25,949 nt of DNA, taken from contig CAZJBM010000032.1 of the NCBI GenBank assembly GCA_964544595.1, forward strand, positions 1 to 25,949, read 5' to 3'. Source of the stretch: JAGBWK01 sp964544595 (GTDB taxonomy: Bacteria; Bacteroidota; Bacteroidia; Bacteroidales; Muribaculaceae). The position numbers and the translations under genes were made by a program. Under the pieces are notes generated by a model. The model saw nothing but the letters and a program-made list of their open reading frames with translations. It made no database searches and was not told where the DNA came from. Within the stretch, counting starts at the first letter, position 1. Every line of letters begins with the position of its first letter. Below, one piece after another: positions 1 through 7,554 of the stretch.

Positions 1-2
1 AC

Positions 3-116
3 TCTGCTCAATGGCTGACCGCCTCAGCTTTAACAGATTTTATGGGACAGGCTCTTGGCCGACGATTGCGGCTATATGTGAAAAGCATGAAGCAAAGTCA
101 AAATCCTGAATTTTGA
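3..116 (+). CDS. C-terminal fragment of an unidentified protein, cut by the window edge
   Basis: A frame open from the left edge gives 37 residues and ends in TGA at 114-116. The fragment is basic in the middle (GRRLRLYVKSMK) and ends in QNPEF. I do not recognise the family. Its stop codon lies inside a perfect 9-bp inverted repeat (96-118), as is common at the 3' end of a gene or mobile element. The stretch is AT-richer than the genes to its right (about 43% GC by hand count over 1-240) and runs towards the ompH operon. It could be the tail of a real plus-strand gene or transposase, or just a chance open frame; the evidence is weak. Confidence 0.22.
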   Translation, partial: SAQWLTASALTDFMGQALGRRLRLYVKSMKQSQNPEF

Positions 117-118
117 CT
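96..118. repeat. Perfect 9-bp inverted repeat, 5-nt loop
   Basis: AGTCAAAAT, loop CCTGA, then ATTTTGACT. All nine pairs match. It overlaps the stop codon of the partial plus-strand frame. It could be a gene-end hairpin or part of a mobile-element end; no T-run follows, so it is not a classical terminator. Confidence 0.45.
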
Positions 119-245
119 CTGCCTCATGAATGTTGTTAGAAAAGGTCAGATGGTAGTCGCTGAGGATGAAGACGAAAGATTCATACAAGAGTATGTGACT
201 AAGTCAACATTCCGAAATTAACGACACGGATGGCCTTTTATGACA

Positions 246-260
246 AACCGACGTGCGGTT
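246..260 (-). terminator. Weak hairpin downstream of the ompH operon
   Basis: On the minus strand AACCG-CACGT-CGGTT forms a 5-bp stem with a 5-nt loop, 22 bases past the stop codon of the last ompH gene. There is no good U-run after it. It is the only hairpin I can see where the operon should end, so I list it as a weak candidate only. Confidence 0.2.
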
Positions 261-281
261 ATGAATTGTTAAAGTAGCTAT

Positions 282-812
282 TTACTGAGCCGATGCGGGC
301 TTGGGAGTGATGCCGAGGTCTTTCATTACCATAGTGGTGATGTCGGTTACCTGAGCAGCATCGATGTAGAGGGGCACTTCGGCGGGTATTACCATTACGA
401 AATTGTTGTTGGCGCCTACTTTCTTGATCGCGTCCATCACCTTCTGCTGGAGGGGTTGAAGCTGCTGAAGCTGCTGGCGCTGAAGATCCTGCTGAGCGGT
501 CTGGAGGAACTGCTGGCTCTTGCGGTCAAGTTCTTGAAGCTCCTGCAAGCGGCGCTCCTTGATGCCCTGAGGTGTGGTGGCATCCTTTTCGAGCTCTTGA
601 TATTCAGCGAATTTCTTGTCGAATTCCTCTTTGAGCTTTGTGTACTCGCTCTCATATTGCTTGGTTGCTTCTTCGACTTTTTTCTGCACTTCTGCCATTT
701 CGGGCATTGAAGCCATGATTTCATCGGCTGATACGATAGCGAATTTTTGAGCTTGAGCGGCCAGCCCCATTGTGAAGGCTACTGCCACTGCGAGAAAAAT
801 TTTCTTAATCAT
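282..812 (-). CDS. OmpH/Skp family periplasmic chaperone (second copy)
   Basis: This 176-residue protein is a predicted periplasmic holdase for unfolded outer-membrane proteins on their way to BamA. A signal peptide (residues 1 to about 21, ending AAQAQ) is followed by the family's short first strand KFAIVSADEIMASMPE, then a long charged coiled coil (about 40-125) that is unusually glutamine-rich (QQDLQRQQLQQLQPLQQ), and a C-terminal return to the core. The length fits Skp/OmpH (about 160-180). It is the last gene of the uppS-bamA-ompH-ompH run, 45 bases after the first ompH copy. In many Bacteroidales murI comes next; here it does not. The family call is secure; division of labour between the two copies is not visible from sequence. 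Confidence 0.92.
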   Translation of the reverse strand: MIKKIFLAVAVAFTMGLAAQAQKFAIVSADEIMASMPEMAEVQKKVEEATKQYESEYTKLKEEFDKKFAEYQELEKDATTPQGIKERRLQELQELDRKSQQFLQTAQQDLQRQQLQQLQPLQQKVMDAIKKVGANNNFVMVIPAEVPLYIDAAQVTDITTMVMKDLGITPKPASAQ

Positions 813-857
813 TTGAGTATTGTTGTGTTAATTGTTTGTTTACTGAGTTACTGATAC

Positions 858-1373
858 TTATTTAGAATATCCGAGCTTGGTAAGCACTTCGTTTGATATG
901 TCGATACGCGGGGAGGCGAAGATGATGTCCGACGATGTCGCGCGGTCCATTATCATCTGATAGCCGCGCTCCTCGGCCACTTTCTTCACGGCGTTGTAAA
1001 TATCGTCTTGAATAGGCTTCATTAGCGACTGGCGTTTTTTGTACATCTCGCCCTCCGGGCCGAAGTATTTCGCCTTTAGCTCGGCTGCTTCCTTCTCTTT
1101 TGCCACGATTTCTTCCTCGCGGGCCTTGATTTGCTCATCGGTGAGAAACACCTTGTCCGACATATATTTTTGATAGAGATTATTGGCCTCGGTGAAGGCT
1201 TGGTCTATCTCGCGCTGCCAGCGTTGCGAGAGCTGGTTGAGCTGTTCGTTGGCCATCTCGTAGTTAGGAATGTTTTTGAGTATGTATTCCATATCGACGA
1301 GGGCAAATTTCTGTGCGCTTGCGCTCGCGGCGCCTACTATCGCCAGAAATAAGGCTATAAAGATTTTTTTCAT
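858..1373 (-). CDS. OmpH/Skp family periplasmic chaperone (first copy)
   Basis: This 171-residue protein is a predicted periplasmic chaperone that shields outer-membrane proteins in transit. The signal peptide ends at about residue 20 (ASASAQ). The mature start KFALVDMEYILKNIPNYE is the typical OmpH opening, followed by a charged helical arm (about 40-120, rich in E, K and Q) and a C-terminal portion with YQMIMDRATSSDIIFASP, which closes the trimerisation core in this family. The start ATG is preceded by A/T-rich sequence with no Shine-Dalgarno, as is usual in this phylum. It lies 129 bases after bamA, a gap with no clear promoter, and 45 bases before a second, divergent copy. Tandem ompH genes behind bamA are typical of Bacteroidales. 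Confidence 0.93.
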   Translation of the reverse strand: MKKIFIALFLAIVGAASASAQKFALVDMEYILKNIPNYEMANEQLNQLSQRWQREIDQAFTEANNLYQKYMSDKVFLTDEQIKAREEEIVAKEKEAAELKAKYFGPEGEMYKKRQSLMKPIQDDIYNAVKKVAEERGYQMIMDRATSSDIIFASPRIDISNEVLTKLGYSK

Positions 1374-1502
1374 GATTTTCGCTTTAAAAGTTACTTAATA
1401 TATTAGTAGACACTATTTACGATGAAAAGTTTAATGTCTCGGGATATGTTTCTTAAACAATGGGCGTTGCGTCAAGCCGAGAAGGATGACTCGCCGGCGA
1501 TA

Positions 1503-4163
1503 TTAGAATTCCTGGCCGAGGATGAAGTGGAAGTGGGAGCCGCCCTTCGTGCCGAACACGCGGTCGAAACCGTAGGCCCAGTCAATACCCATCATGCCGA
1601 CCATCGGCAGGAAGATACGCACGCCTGCGCCGGCTGAACGCTTGAGGTCGAAGGGTGAGAAGCTCTTGACGTCGTTCCATGCGTTGCCGCCTTCAACAAA
1701 GGCGAGGCCATAGATAGTTGTAGTCGGTTGGAGCATGAACGGGAAGTGAAGCTCAAGGCCGAAGCGCGTGTAAGCATAGCCCTCGCGCGAGTAGGGGGTA
1801 AGCGCGCCGTTGTCGTAGCCGCGAAGTCCGACGGTCTCGGTGGCGTAGGTGTATGAGCCCGACATGCCGTCGCCGCCTACGTAGAATGTCTCAAAGGGCG
1901 ACTTCAGATACTTGTTGTACGACCCGAGCAAGCCGAAGTCGGCGCGGGTCATCAACACGAGCGTATACGTGTCGTGGTTGTTGAGCGGGGTGTAGGTGCG
2001 CGATTTGAAGCGCAGCTTGTAGTACTCGATCCAGCGATACATCTCTTTTTTCGCGCTTTCCTGGAGCGCGGCGTTTTCGGTCTGCTTGGCCTGTGCCGAC
2101 AATTTCTCCCAGTTGCGTCCTGGCGAGAAGAGCGATGCGGGGGGAGTGAGCTGCAGGTTGATCGAGAACGACGATCCGCGGCGGGTGTAAAGCGGGTTGT
2201 CGATAGAGTTTCGGGCGAGTGTAAGGCCGAGCACAAGCGCGTTCGACGTGCCGTTCTTCATATAGTAGAGATACTCCCAGTTTTTGAGGTAGTACCAGTT
2301 ATATGACAGCTCGGTAGTGAACGTGAAGTAGTCGTCGGGCCAGCTCAGTCGCTTGCCGAAGCCGACGGTCACGCCAAGCATCTGAAGCAACTTATTGGGG
2401 TCGTAGGCGTTCTGGTAGGCGTTCTGATAATAGTCGGAGTTGTATCCGTAGCCGTAACCATATCCGTATCCATAACCACCGTAGTATCCGTAGGGGTTAG
2501 ACCACTGCGAGTTGTAGAACGACGAGTTCACGCCCGTCTGACGCGAGTAGTAGGCCGATACCGAGAGCGAGTTGGGTCGCTTGCCGCCAAACCACGGATC
2601 GAGGAACGACAGCGAGTAGGCCTGATAGTAGCGGGCGTTGGTCTGCGCCGAGATGGTGAACGTCTGTCCCTCGCCCTGCGGTATAAGACCCTTGTAGGAG
2701 TCGGGATAGAAGAGGTTCTTTATTGAGAAGTTAGTGAATTTCAGGGCGAGCTTGCCTATGATACCTGTCTGGCCCCATCCGAGCGAGAACTCAATCTGGT
2801 CGTTGGCCTTCGAGGTGAGGTTAAACAGTATGTCGACAGTGCCGTTCTCTTCGTTAGGCTCGGGGCGAATGTCCATATTCTCGGGGTCGAAATGGCCTGT
2901 CTGGGCGATTTCGCGCGCTGAGCGCATAAGGTCGTTTTTGGAGAAGAGTTCGCCCGGCTTCACGCGGAGCTCGCGGCGTATCACCTTCTCATATAGGCGG
3001 TCGTTACCGTTGATAACCACCTTGTTGATACGCGCCTGCGGACCTTCAAACATACGCATCTCCAGGTCGATCGAGTCGCCGCGCACGTTGCGCTCTATCG
3101 GAACGAGCTGATAGAAGAGGTAGCCGTTGTCCATATAGTAGTTGGCCACGGCGTCGTCGTCCTCCTGTGTGCGCTTGTTGATAAGCTTCTGATTGTAGAC
3201 AGAGCCGGGCTCGATGCCGAGCACGTTGTTGAGGAAGTCGGTGGTGTAGACCGTGTTGCCTACCCAGGTTATATCGTTGATATAGTATTTCTTACCCTCC
3301 TCGACGGTGAGATACACGTCGACCGACTTCTCGTTGTAGGGCACGACGCTGTCTTTTATTATCTTAGCGTCGCGGTAGCCTTTTTCGTTATATTTCTCGA
3401 TGATGCGGTTAAGGTCGTCGGCATAGTCGGTGTCAACAAATTTTTTCTGGGAGAAGAGCTTGAGAATGTTGGTGATGCCGCTTTCGTTGGTTTTCTTCAT
3501 CGTGCGCTTGATTGCGCCGTCGCTCATCACCTCGTTGCCGTCGATGTAAATTTTATGCACCTTTATTTTGTCGTTTTTCACGACTTTGATGTCGAGAATG
3601 ACCTCATTGCGGTGGGAAATATCCTCGCGCTGCGTTACTGTCACTTTGGCGTTGCCGAAGCCTTTGTCGGCATAGTATTTCTTTACGATAGCCTCGATTC
3701 GGTTCACGATATTGGGCGTGATAGGGTTGCCTTTCATCAGCTGCAGGCGCTCCTGTATGTCGTCGCGCTCACCCTTTTTCATGCCTATGTAGTTCACTTC
3801 AGAGATTCGCGGCTGGGTGCGCATCGCGAATTCAAGCCATATCTTGTTGCCCGCTATCTTCTCAACCTTAATCTGCGCCTGGGCGAAGAGCGTCTGGCGC
3901 ATGAGGCGTTTGGCCGCGGTTGAGATGTCGGCTCCGGGCACCTGTATCTCCTGGCCTATGCGCAGGCCTGAGTAGCCGATTATGATGTAGTCCTCGTAGT
4001 TGGGCGCGCCGGTCACCTTTATGCCGGCGAGCTCGTATGTGCGGGGCACGCCCGAATAAGAGATGGGCGGATTGTAGATCGTATCGACTTTCTCCTGAGC
4101 GGCTACAGAGCAGATTGATGCGATAATGACGTTGACTATGAGAATTAGCTTCTTGTAACTCAT
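1503..4163 (-). CDS. bamA: BamA, outer-membrane protein assembly factor
   Basis: This is the central Omp85 insertase of the BAM complex, which folds beta-barrel proteins into the outer membrane. It has 886 residues, longer than the E. coli protein (810). A signal peptide (1 to about 22, SVAAQ) is followed by a row of POTRA domains (about 40-440; for example KKYYADKGFGNAKVT and IIEKYNEKGYRDAKI) and a C-terminal barrel. The barrel holds the loop-6 motif as LRGYDNG (about residue 778, equivalent to VRGF) and ends in an aromatic residue (ILGQEF), as needed for BAM recognition. Residues about 555-573 are a Gly-Tyr repeat, probably in an outer loop. A 95-base gap with a terminator-like hairpin separates it from uppS upstream, and two ompH genes follow. 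The identification is firm. Confidence 0.97.
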   Translation of the reverse strand: MSYKKLILIVNVIIASICSVAAQEKVDTIYNPPISYSGVPRTYELAGIKVTGAPNYEDYIIIGYSGLRIGQEIQVPGADISTAAKRLMRQTLFAQAQIKVEKIAGNKIWLEFAMRTQPRISEVNYIGMKKGERDDIQERLQLMKGNPITPNIVNRIEAIVKKYYADKGFGNAKVTVTQREDISHRNEVILDIKVVKNDKIKVHKIYIDGNEVMSDGAIKRTMKKTNESGITNILKLFSQKKFVDTDYADDLNRIIEKYNEKGYRDAKIIKDSVVPYNEKSVDVYLTVEEGKKYYINDITWVGNTVYTTDFLNNVLGIEPGSVYNQKLINKRTQEDDDAVANYYMDNGYLFYQLVPIERNVRGDSIDLEMRMFEGPQARINKVVINGNDRLYEKVIRRELRVKPGELFSKNDLMRSAREIAQTGHFDPENMDIRPEPNEENGTVDILFNLTSKANDQIEFSLGWGQTGIIGKLALKFTNFSIKNLFYPDSYKGLIPQGEGQTFTISAQTNARYYQAYSLSFLDPWFGGKRPNSLSVSAYYSRQTGVNSSFYNSQWSNPYGYYGGYGYGYGYGYGYNSDYYQNAYQNAYDPNKLLQMLGVTVGFGKRLSWPDDYFTFTTELSYNWYYLKNWEYLYYMKNGTSNALVLGLTLARNSIDNPLYTRRGSSFSINLQLTPPASLFSPGRNWEKLSAQAKQTENAALQESAKKEMYRWIEYYKLRFKSRTYTPLNNHDTYTLVLMTRADFGLLGSYNKYLKSPFETFYVGGDGMSGSYTYATETVGLRGYDNGALTPYSREGYAYTRFGLELHFPFMLQPTTTIYGLAFVEGGNAWNDVKSFSPFDLKRSAGAGVRIFLPMVGMMGIDWAYGFDRVFGTKGGSHFHFILGQEF
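2443..2500. repeat. Degenerate hexanucleotide repeat coding for Gly-Tyr in bamA
   Basis: On the plus strand, units of the form CCGTAN, CCATAN or CCGTAT repeat about nine times. On the coding strand this gives YGYYGG followed by (YG)n. The units are 6 bases, so slippage would keep the frame and change loop length. Flanking sequence codes for further Tyr/Asn-rich residues (YYQNAYQNAY). Confidence 0.75.
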
Positions 4164-4182
4164 GTTGGAACTTGATGGTTTA

Positions 4183-4216
4183 AAAAGCGACCCGGTTGGT
4201 GGGCTAACTCGCTTTT
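4183..4216 (-). terminator. Attenuator-like hairpin between uppS and bamA
   Basis: Read on the minus strand, AAAAGCGA pairs perfectly with TCGCTTTT (8 bp). Inside it a CCC/GGG mini-stem can form, and a run of five T lies at the 3' end. It sits 20 bases before the bamA start codon. It resembles an intrinsic terminator inside an operon, so it may reduce read-through from uppS into bamA or respond to a regulator. No second promoter of the phylum type is visible after it. Confidence 0.5.
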
Positions 4217-4258
4217 CTTTATTTAAACGCGCGGGGGAGAGATTTGTGACTGTATGGT

Positions 4259-5017
4259 TTATGTTTTACTTTCGGAAGAATGGTTGACTTGCTCCGACGT
4301 CAGGCCGAATCGCCGTTCGCGCGATGAGTATGCGGCCAGACAGTCGATGAAGTCTTGCTTGGTGAAATCGGGCCAGAATTTTGGGGTGACCATGATTTCG
4401 GAGTATGCTATCTGCCAGAGCAGGTAGTTGCTGATGCGGAAGTCGCCCCCTGTGCGTATAAGCAGGTCGGGGTCGGGGATTCCAGCTGTAGCCAGATTGG
4501 CTGATATGGTCTGGTCGGTGATGTCGTCGGGCGAGAGCTTCCCTTCGGCCACTTGCATGGCTATGCGCTTGCAGGCGTTGGTTATTTCCCAGCGCGACGA
4601 GTAGCTCAGCGCGAGGTTGAGTTTCAGACCGGTGCAGTGAGCGGTGTCGTCCATGCATTTTTGCAGGCGTTCGCGGGCAAACTCAGGCATGCGTTTGATG
4701 TCGCCTATCATGCCGAGACTCACGTTGTTGCGAATCAGATCGGGCGTCTCGCGCTCGATCGACAGCACTATCAGGCTCATAAGCGCGTCGACCTCCTCTT
4801 TCGGACGATTCCAGTTCTCGGTCGAGAAGGTGTAGAGAGTGAGGTATTTAATGCCTATATCAGAAGCGGCCTCGGTGATGTTGCGCACGGTATTCACCCC
4901 TTCGGCGTGGCCCATGCTTCGCTCAAGCCCTTTGGATTTGGCCCAACGACCGTTACCGTCCATGATCACTGCCACATGGACGGGGAGATTGTTGATATTC
5001 ACGTTGGTTAAATCCAC
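4259..5017 (-). CDS. uppS: Undecaprenyl diphosphate synthase (isoprenyl transferase)
   Basis: This cis-prenyltransferase adds isopentenyl units to farnesyl diphosphate to make the C55 lipid carrier for peptidoglycan and surface polysaccharides. It has 252 residues, a normal length. Motifs in order: VIMDGNGRWAK with catalytic Asp20 and with Asn22 and Arg24, GHAEG (His37), YTFSTENWNRP, LNLALSYSSRWEI, PDLLIRTGGDFRISN and the tail RERRFG. In the third motif the usual GGR reads SSR, a mild departure. The start is GTG: the next upstream in-frame codons run into a stop without an ATG, and the first internal ATG (residue 19) would remove the active-site strand. It lies 49 bases after the DUF6089 gene and 95 before bamA, so carrier synthesis and outer-membrane assembly are probably co-transcribed. 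Confidence 0.97.
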   Translation of the reverse strand: MDLTNVNINNLPVHVAVIMDGNGRWAKSKGLERSMGHAEGVNTVRNITEAASDIGIKYLTLYTFSTENWNRPKEEVDALMSLIVLSIERETPDLIRNNVSLGMIGDIKRMPEFARERLQKCMDDTAHCTGLKLNLALSYSSRWEITNACKRIAMQVAEGKLSPDDITDQTISANLATAGIPDPDLLIRTGGDFRISNYLLWQIAYSEIMVTPKFWPDFTKQDFIDCLAAYSSRERRFGLTSEQVNHSSESKT

Positions 5018-5050
5018 TTTTTCGAGAGTTTTTGTTTATTTTGCACTGAG

Positions 5051-5070
5051 TTGATTCGCTGTTGAATCAA
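5051..5070 (-). repeat. 7-bp inverted repeat over the DUF6089 stop codon
   Basis: TTGATTC, loop of six bases, then GAATCAA: a perfect 7-bp stem. It covers the stop codon at 5067-5069. No T-run follows, so it looks more like an mRNA-stabilising or processing hairpin than a terminator. Confidence 0.4.
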
Positions 5071-5747
5071 TCTTGATAGTGGCAGGTGATGCATCGCTTG
5101 CCGAATTCGTATGTCAGAGAGATTTGGATGTTGGAATACCAATCGGTATTTTTTATAAATGAGCTTTCAATCATATATGGGTCGTCGATTTGGTCGATTT
5201 TGTCGCCGAACACCTTTGTCATTGAAAATTCTATGCCTAAGTTAAGCCTCTCTTTCAACTTGTATTTCACTCCTACGGCCATCGGCAGCGTTGGGGCGAA
5301 GGCGGTTTTGCCGTCGCAGGAGGCGAACGAGGCTCCGAGACCCAAGGCGAGATAGGGGCTCCATCGGCGCAGGTTCTTGTAGGTTTCGCCTATGCCGTAG
5401 GGGAAGAAGTTGAATTCGTAGCGCACCGAGAGGTCGACCACGGTCGACGAGAACTTGTATTGCGCGTCGGCGGGCAGCACATTGTCGAAGTCGGCCGTGT
5501 TGCCGCTCAGCCCCATTACTCCGAGCACGCCTCGGAGGGCCATACGGTAGTTGGGCAGATAGCGGAACGAAACGCCGGCTCCGAAGCCGGGATGCTTGAA
5601 GATGCTGCTTCCGTTGGCGTCGCCGAGATAGCCCGACATGCCGAGCTGACCGCCGAAATCAAATTTGTAGGCGGGAAGCTCCTGAGCCTGCGAGTTATTG
5701 GCCGCAAGCCCTATTGCCATTAATATTATGAGAAGTAGCTTTTTCAA
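5067..5747 (-). CDS. DUF6089 family outer-membrane beta-barrel protein
   Basis: A 226-residue secreted protein that matches the DUF6089 family found in front of uppS-bamA in Bacteroidales; its function is not established. A signal peptide (1 to about 22, NNSQAQ) is followed by alternating aromatic/glycine strands typical of a small outer-membrane barrel (FGGQLGMSGYLGDANG, LGLGASFASCDGK, LNLGIEFSMTKVFGDKID), and the tail KRCITCHYQD carries a CxxC motif characteristic of the family. The start codon is TTG: no in-frame ATG or GTG exists before an upstream TGA, and starting at the internal ATG (residue 11) would destroy the charged N-region of the signal peptide. It lies 71 bases after the DUF6242 gene and 49 before uppS. 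The context suggests a role in outer-membrane biogenesis, which is inference. Confidence 0.85.
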   Translation of the reverse strand: MKKLLLIILMAIGLAANNSQAQELPAYKFDFGGQLGMSGYLGDANGSSIFKHPGFGAGVSFRYLPNYRMALRGVLGVMGLSGNTADFDNVLPADAQYKFSSTVVDLSVRYEFNFFPYGIGETYKNLRRWSPYLALGLGASFASCDGKTAFAPTLPMAVGVKYKLKERLNLGIEFSMTKVFGDKIDQIDDPYMIESSFIKNTDWYSNIQISLTYEFGKRCITCHYQD

Positions 5748-5818
5748 AGTAAGAAGTAATATGATTTGTCGGTTTCTTTCGGGTCAAGGCGCTTTCACCT
5801 TTTCGAGGGCCGCAGGAG

Positions 5819-7342
5819 TTACTGAAGCGGCTTGAAAGTCAATCGGTTGATTGTGCCTTTCCAAATGTCGTTATAGAGGTTGCCGCTGATGTCGTAGCCG
5901 CCGAAGAGATAGATGTAGGGGCATTGCCACTGAGTGATCGGGGCTATCGCCCGCGAAGCGGGGCTGTCGGCGGGAATCCACCAGCCGGGAAGCGCGATCG
6001 GCTTAATCGCTTGCCATGCGTCGCTTGCCGAGCGCGAGTCGGCTTTGAGTGTCGACTCGAATATCAGCGGTTGTGCCGATTGGCGGGGAGCGATATAGGC
6101 GGGGAGCTGAAGCAGGTTGTCGGCCTGCTTCCATGTCATGCCCATGTCGCGCGATATGTAGGTCGCGCTGTTGAGGCCGTTCGCGTCGCGTCCGCCGAAG
6201 AGCAGCAGGGCCGGCATTTCGGTCACTGTCCAGGTGACTGAATCTGTGACCGCGATGTCAAACGACAGCAGCGAAGCGCTTGCCGTAGCTTTGGGCATGT
6301 CGTTGCCAAGGCGAGCCCATGAGCGGCCGTCGTAGCCCCAGATTGAGGCCGAGAGTGAGCCGTCGGTAAGTTTGCCGCCCGTCATGATCAGCTGCGGGTT
6401 CGCGGCCCACTTGTTGCTTATTTCAATCGCGTTGCTGAGGTCGCTGATGGGAAATCCGGCAGCGATTTTCTTTTCGGGGGTATTGGCTGAAGGGAAGGTG
6501 GTGTGGTAATATTCGCCGCCATCTTTGCGCAGGCCCAAAAGTGTCGATTCGTATCCGCCGAGTATTGTCGCCCATTTGCCGTTGGTCAGGCAGTCGGTCC
6601 AGTTTTCGCCGTCGGTCGAGGTGTGGAGTGAGCCGTCGGTCGAGAGTATGAAGAGGGCTTCGGAGGTGGCGGCGAGCGAGTTGACATCGGGGGTGAAAGT
6701 GAAGTTGGCGGTCGCCACGCTCCAATCGTCGGCTGCGGGGTCGGCGGTCGAGGCGATCGCGTATGAGCCGTTGCCGTTAGAGGTCAGGCAGTAAGCTTTT
6801 TTGCCGAGTTTCACCGTTTTCTGCGCCTTCGGAGTCAGGTTTGAGGGGAGATTGCGGCGCGCTACCTTATCCCAGTACAGCGAGTCGGGAATCATCTTGT
6901 GCACGTTCACCTCGATCATGTAGTCGCGTTGCTCCTGGTTGTCGAACGAAACGACGTGGAGTTTCACCGGGCCGTGGGCGAAGTTGATTGAGTCTGTAGA
7001 GTTGGTAAGGTAGTTGATAGTTGTGTCTGAGCCGTTGTCGAGACGCATAGTCAGCTCGATGACGCGGCAGCGGTCGGTGGTGATGTTTACCGGCAATTTG
7101 TTGATTTTGGTGCCGAATGGAAGGGAGTCGGCGTTGAAAATACGCGCGTTGACGAGGTCGATTGAAAAAAACACCGTGTCGAGCGATGTGAGCACATTTT
7201 TGTTCTCCTTGAGGTTGAAATGCGTGACGATGGTGCTCGAATACTGAACCGTCTGATACGAGTAGTCAGAGTCGCTGTTGCAGCTCGCTATCGATGTCAC
7301 GGCGACTACGCCAAGTATTAACAATGCTAATTTTTTAAGCAT
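5819..7342 (-). CDS. DUF6242-type lipoprotein with C-terminal beta-propeller
   Basis: A 507-residue predicted lipoprotein. The lipobox is SIASC (Cys20) after a hydrophobic stretch, and the next residues NSDSD are acidic, which in Bacteroidota favours export to the cell surface. Residues about 30-150 form a beta-rich N-terminal domain, and the rest reads as a propeller. It contains BNR-like pieces (STDGENW, SRDMGMTWKQ) and Kelch-like pieces (LLLFGGRDANGLNSATY, YIYLFGGYDISG). I match it to DUF6242 from memory of this Bacteroidales neighbourhood. It is the first gene of the envelope operon and starts about 145 bases after a consensus promoter. No enzyme motif is visible. It may act as a surface binding or assembly factor, which is inference from context only. 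Confidence 0.78.
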   Translation of the reverse strand: MLKKLALLILGVVAVTSIASCNSDSDYSYQTVQYSSTIVTHFNLKENKNVLTSLDTVFFSIDLVNARIFNADSLPFGTKINKLPVNITTDRCRVIELTMRLDNGSDTTINYLTNSTDSINFAHGPVKLHVVSFDNQEQRDYMIEVNVHKMIPDSLYWDKVARRNLPSNLTPKAQKTVKLGKKAYCLTSNGNGSYAIASTADPAADDWSVATANFTFTPDVNSLAATSEALFILSTDGSLHTSTDGENWTDCLTNGKWATILGGYESTLLGLRKDGGEYYHTTFPSANTPEKKIAAGFPISDLSNAIEISNKWAANPQLIMTGGKLTDGSLSASIWGYDGRSWARLGNDMPKATASASLLSFDIAVTDSVTWTVTEMPALLLFGGRDANGLNSATYISRDMGMTWKQADNLLQLPAYIAPRQSAQPLIFESTLKADSRSASDAWQAIKPIALPGWWIPADSPASRAIAPITQWQCPYIYLFGGYDISGNLYNDIWKGTINRLTFKPLQ

Positions 7343-7486
7343 AAGCCTGATATAAAAAGCTGCTTTATAAACTGTTACGCAGCCGATTCTTTAATTTGGT
7401 ACAACTATCGGTTGGCCGCGGGTAGATTATCGCTTGCGGCGACCGACTACACGTCGGCGCACAATAATCCCTTGCGGACAATATTT
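7343..7486 (-). other. Long 5' leader of the envelope operon
   Basis: From the inferred transcription start near 7487 to the ATG at 7342 there are about 145 untranslated bases. A small stem CCGAC-TACAC-GTCGG lies at the promoter end (7443-7457), with further GC-rich inverted pieces around 7415-7440. I do not recognise a known riboswitch class. No open frame of note is present. Confidence 0.4.
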
Positions 7487-7493
7487 CAAACTG

Positions 7494-7524
7494 CAAAGTT
7501 AGAAAAAATTTCGTTAGTTGCAAT
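7494..7524 (-). promoter_or_regulatory. Bacteroidales sigma-70-type promoter of the envelope operon
   Basis: On the minus strand the -33 element ATTG (7521-7524) is followed by exactly 19 bases and the -7 element TAACTTTG (7494-7501), a full match to TAnnTTTG. It starts 30 bases after the ribD stop codon and points to the DUF6242 lipoprotein gene. Confidence 0.8.
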
Positions 7525-7554
7525 GACAAAACCGCCGCGCAGTGTTAAATAAAA

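Noticed and set aside
126..221. 31-codon frame starting ATG on the plus strand
   Set aside because: It has no ribosome site or promoter, is very short and shows no recognisable family; it cannot be told from chance.
1422..1637. 71-codon open frame on the plus strand in the bamA-ompH gap
   Set aside because: More than half of it is antisense to the bamA 3' end, and it has no recognisable content.
2400..2510. CRISPR-like or satellite array
   Set aside because: The units are six bases without spacers and stay in frame inside bamA, so this is a coding repeat.
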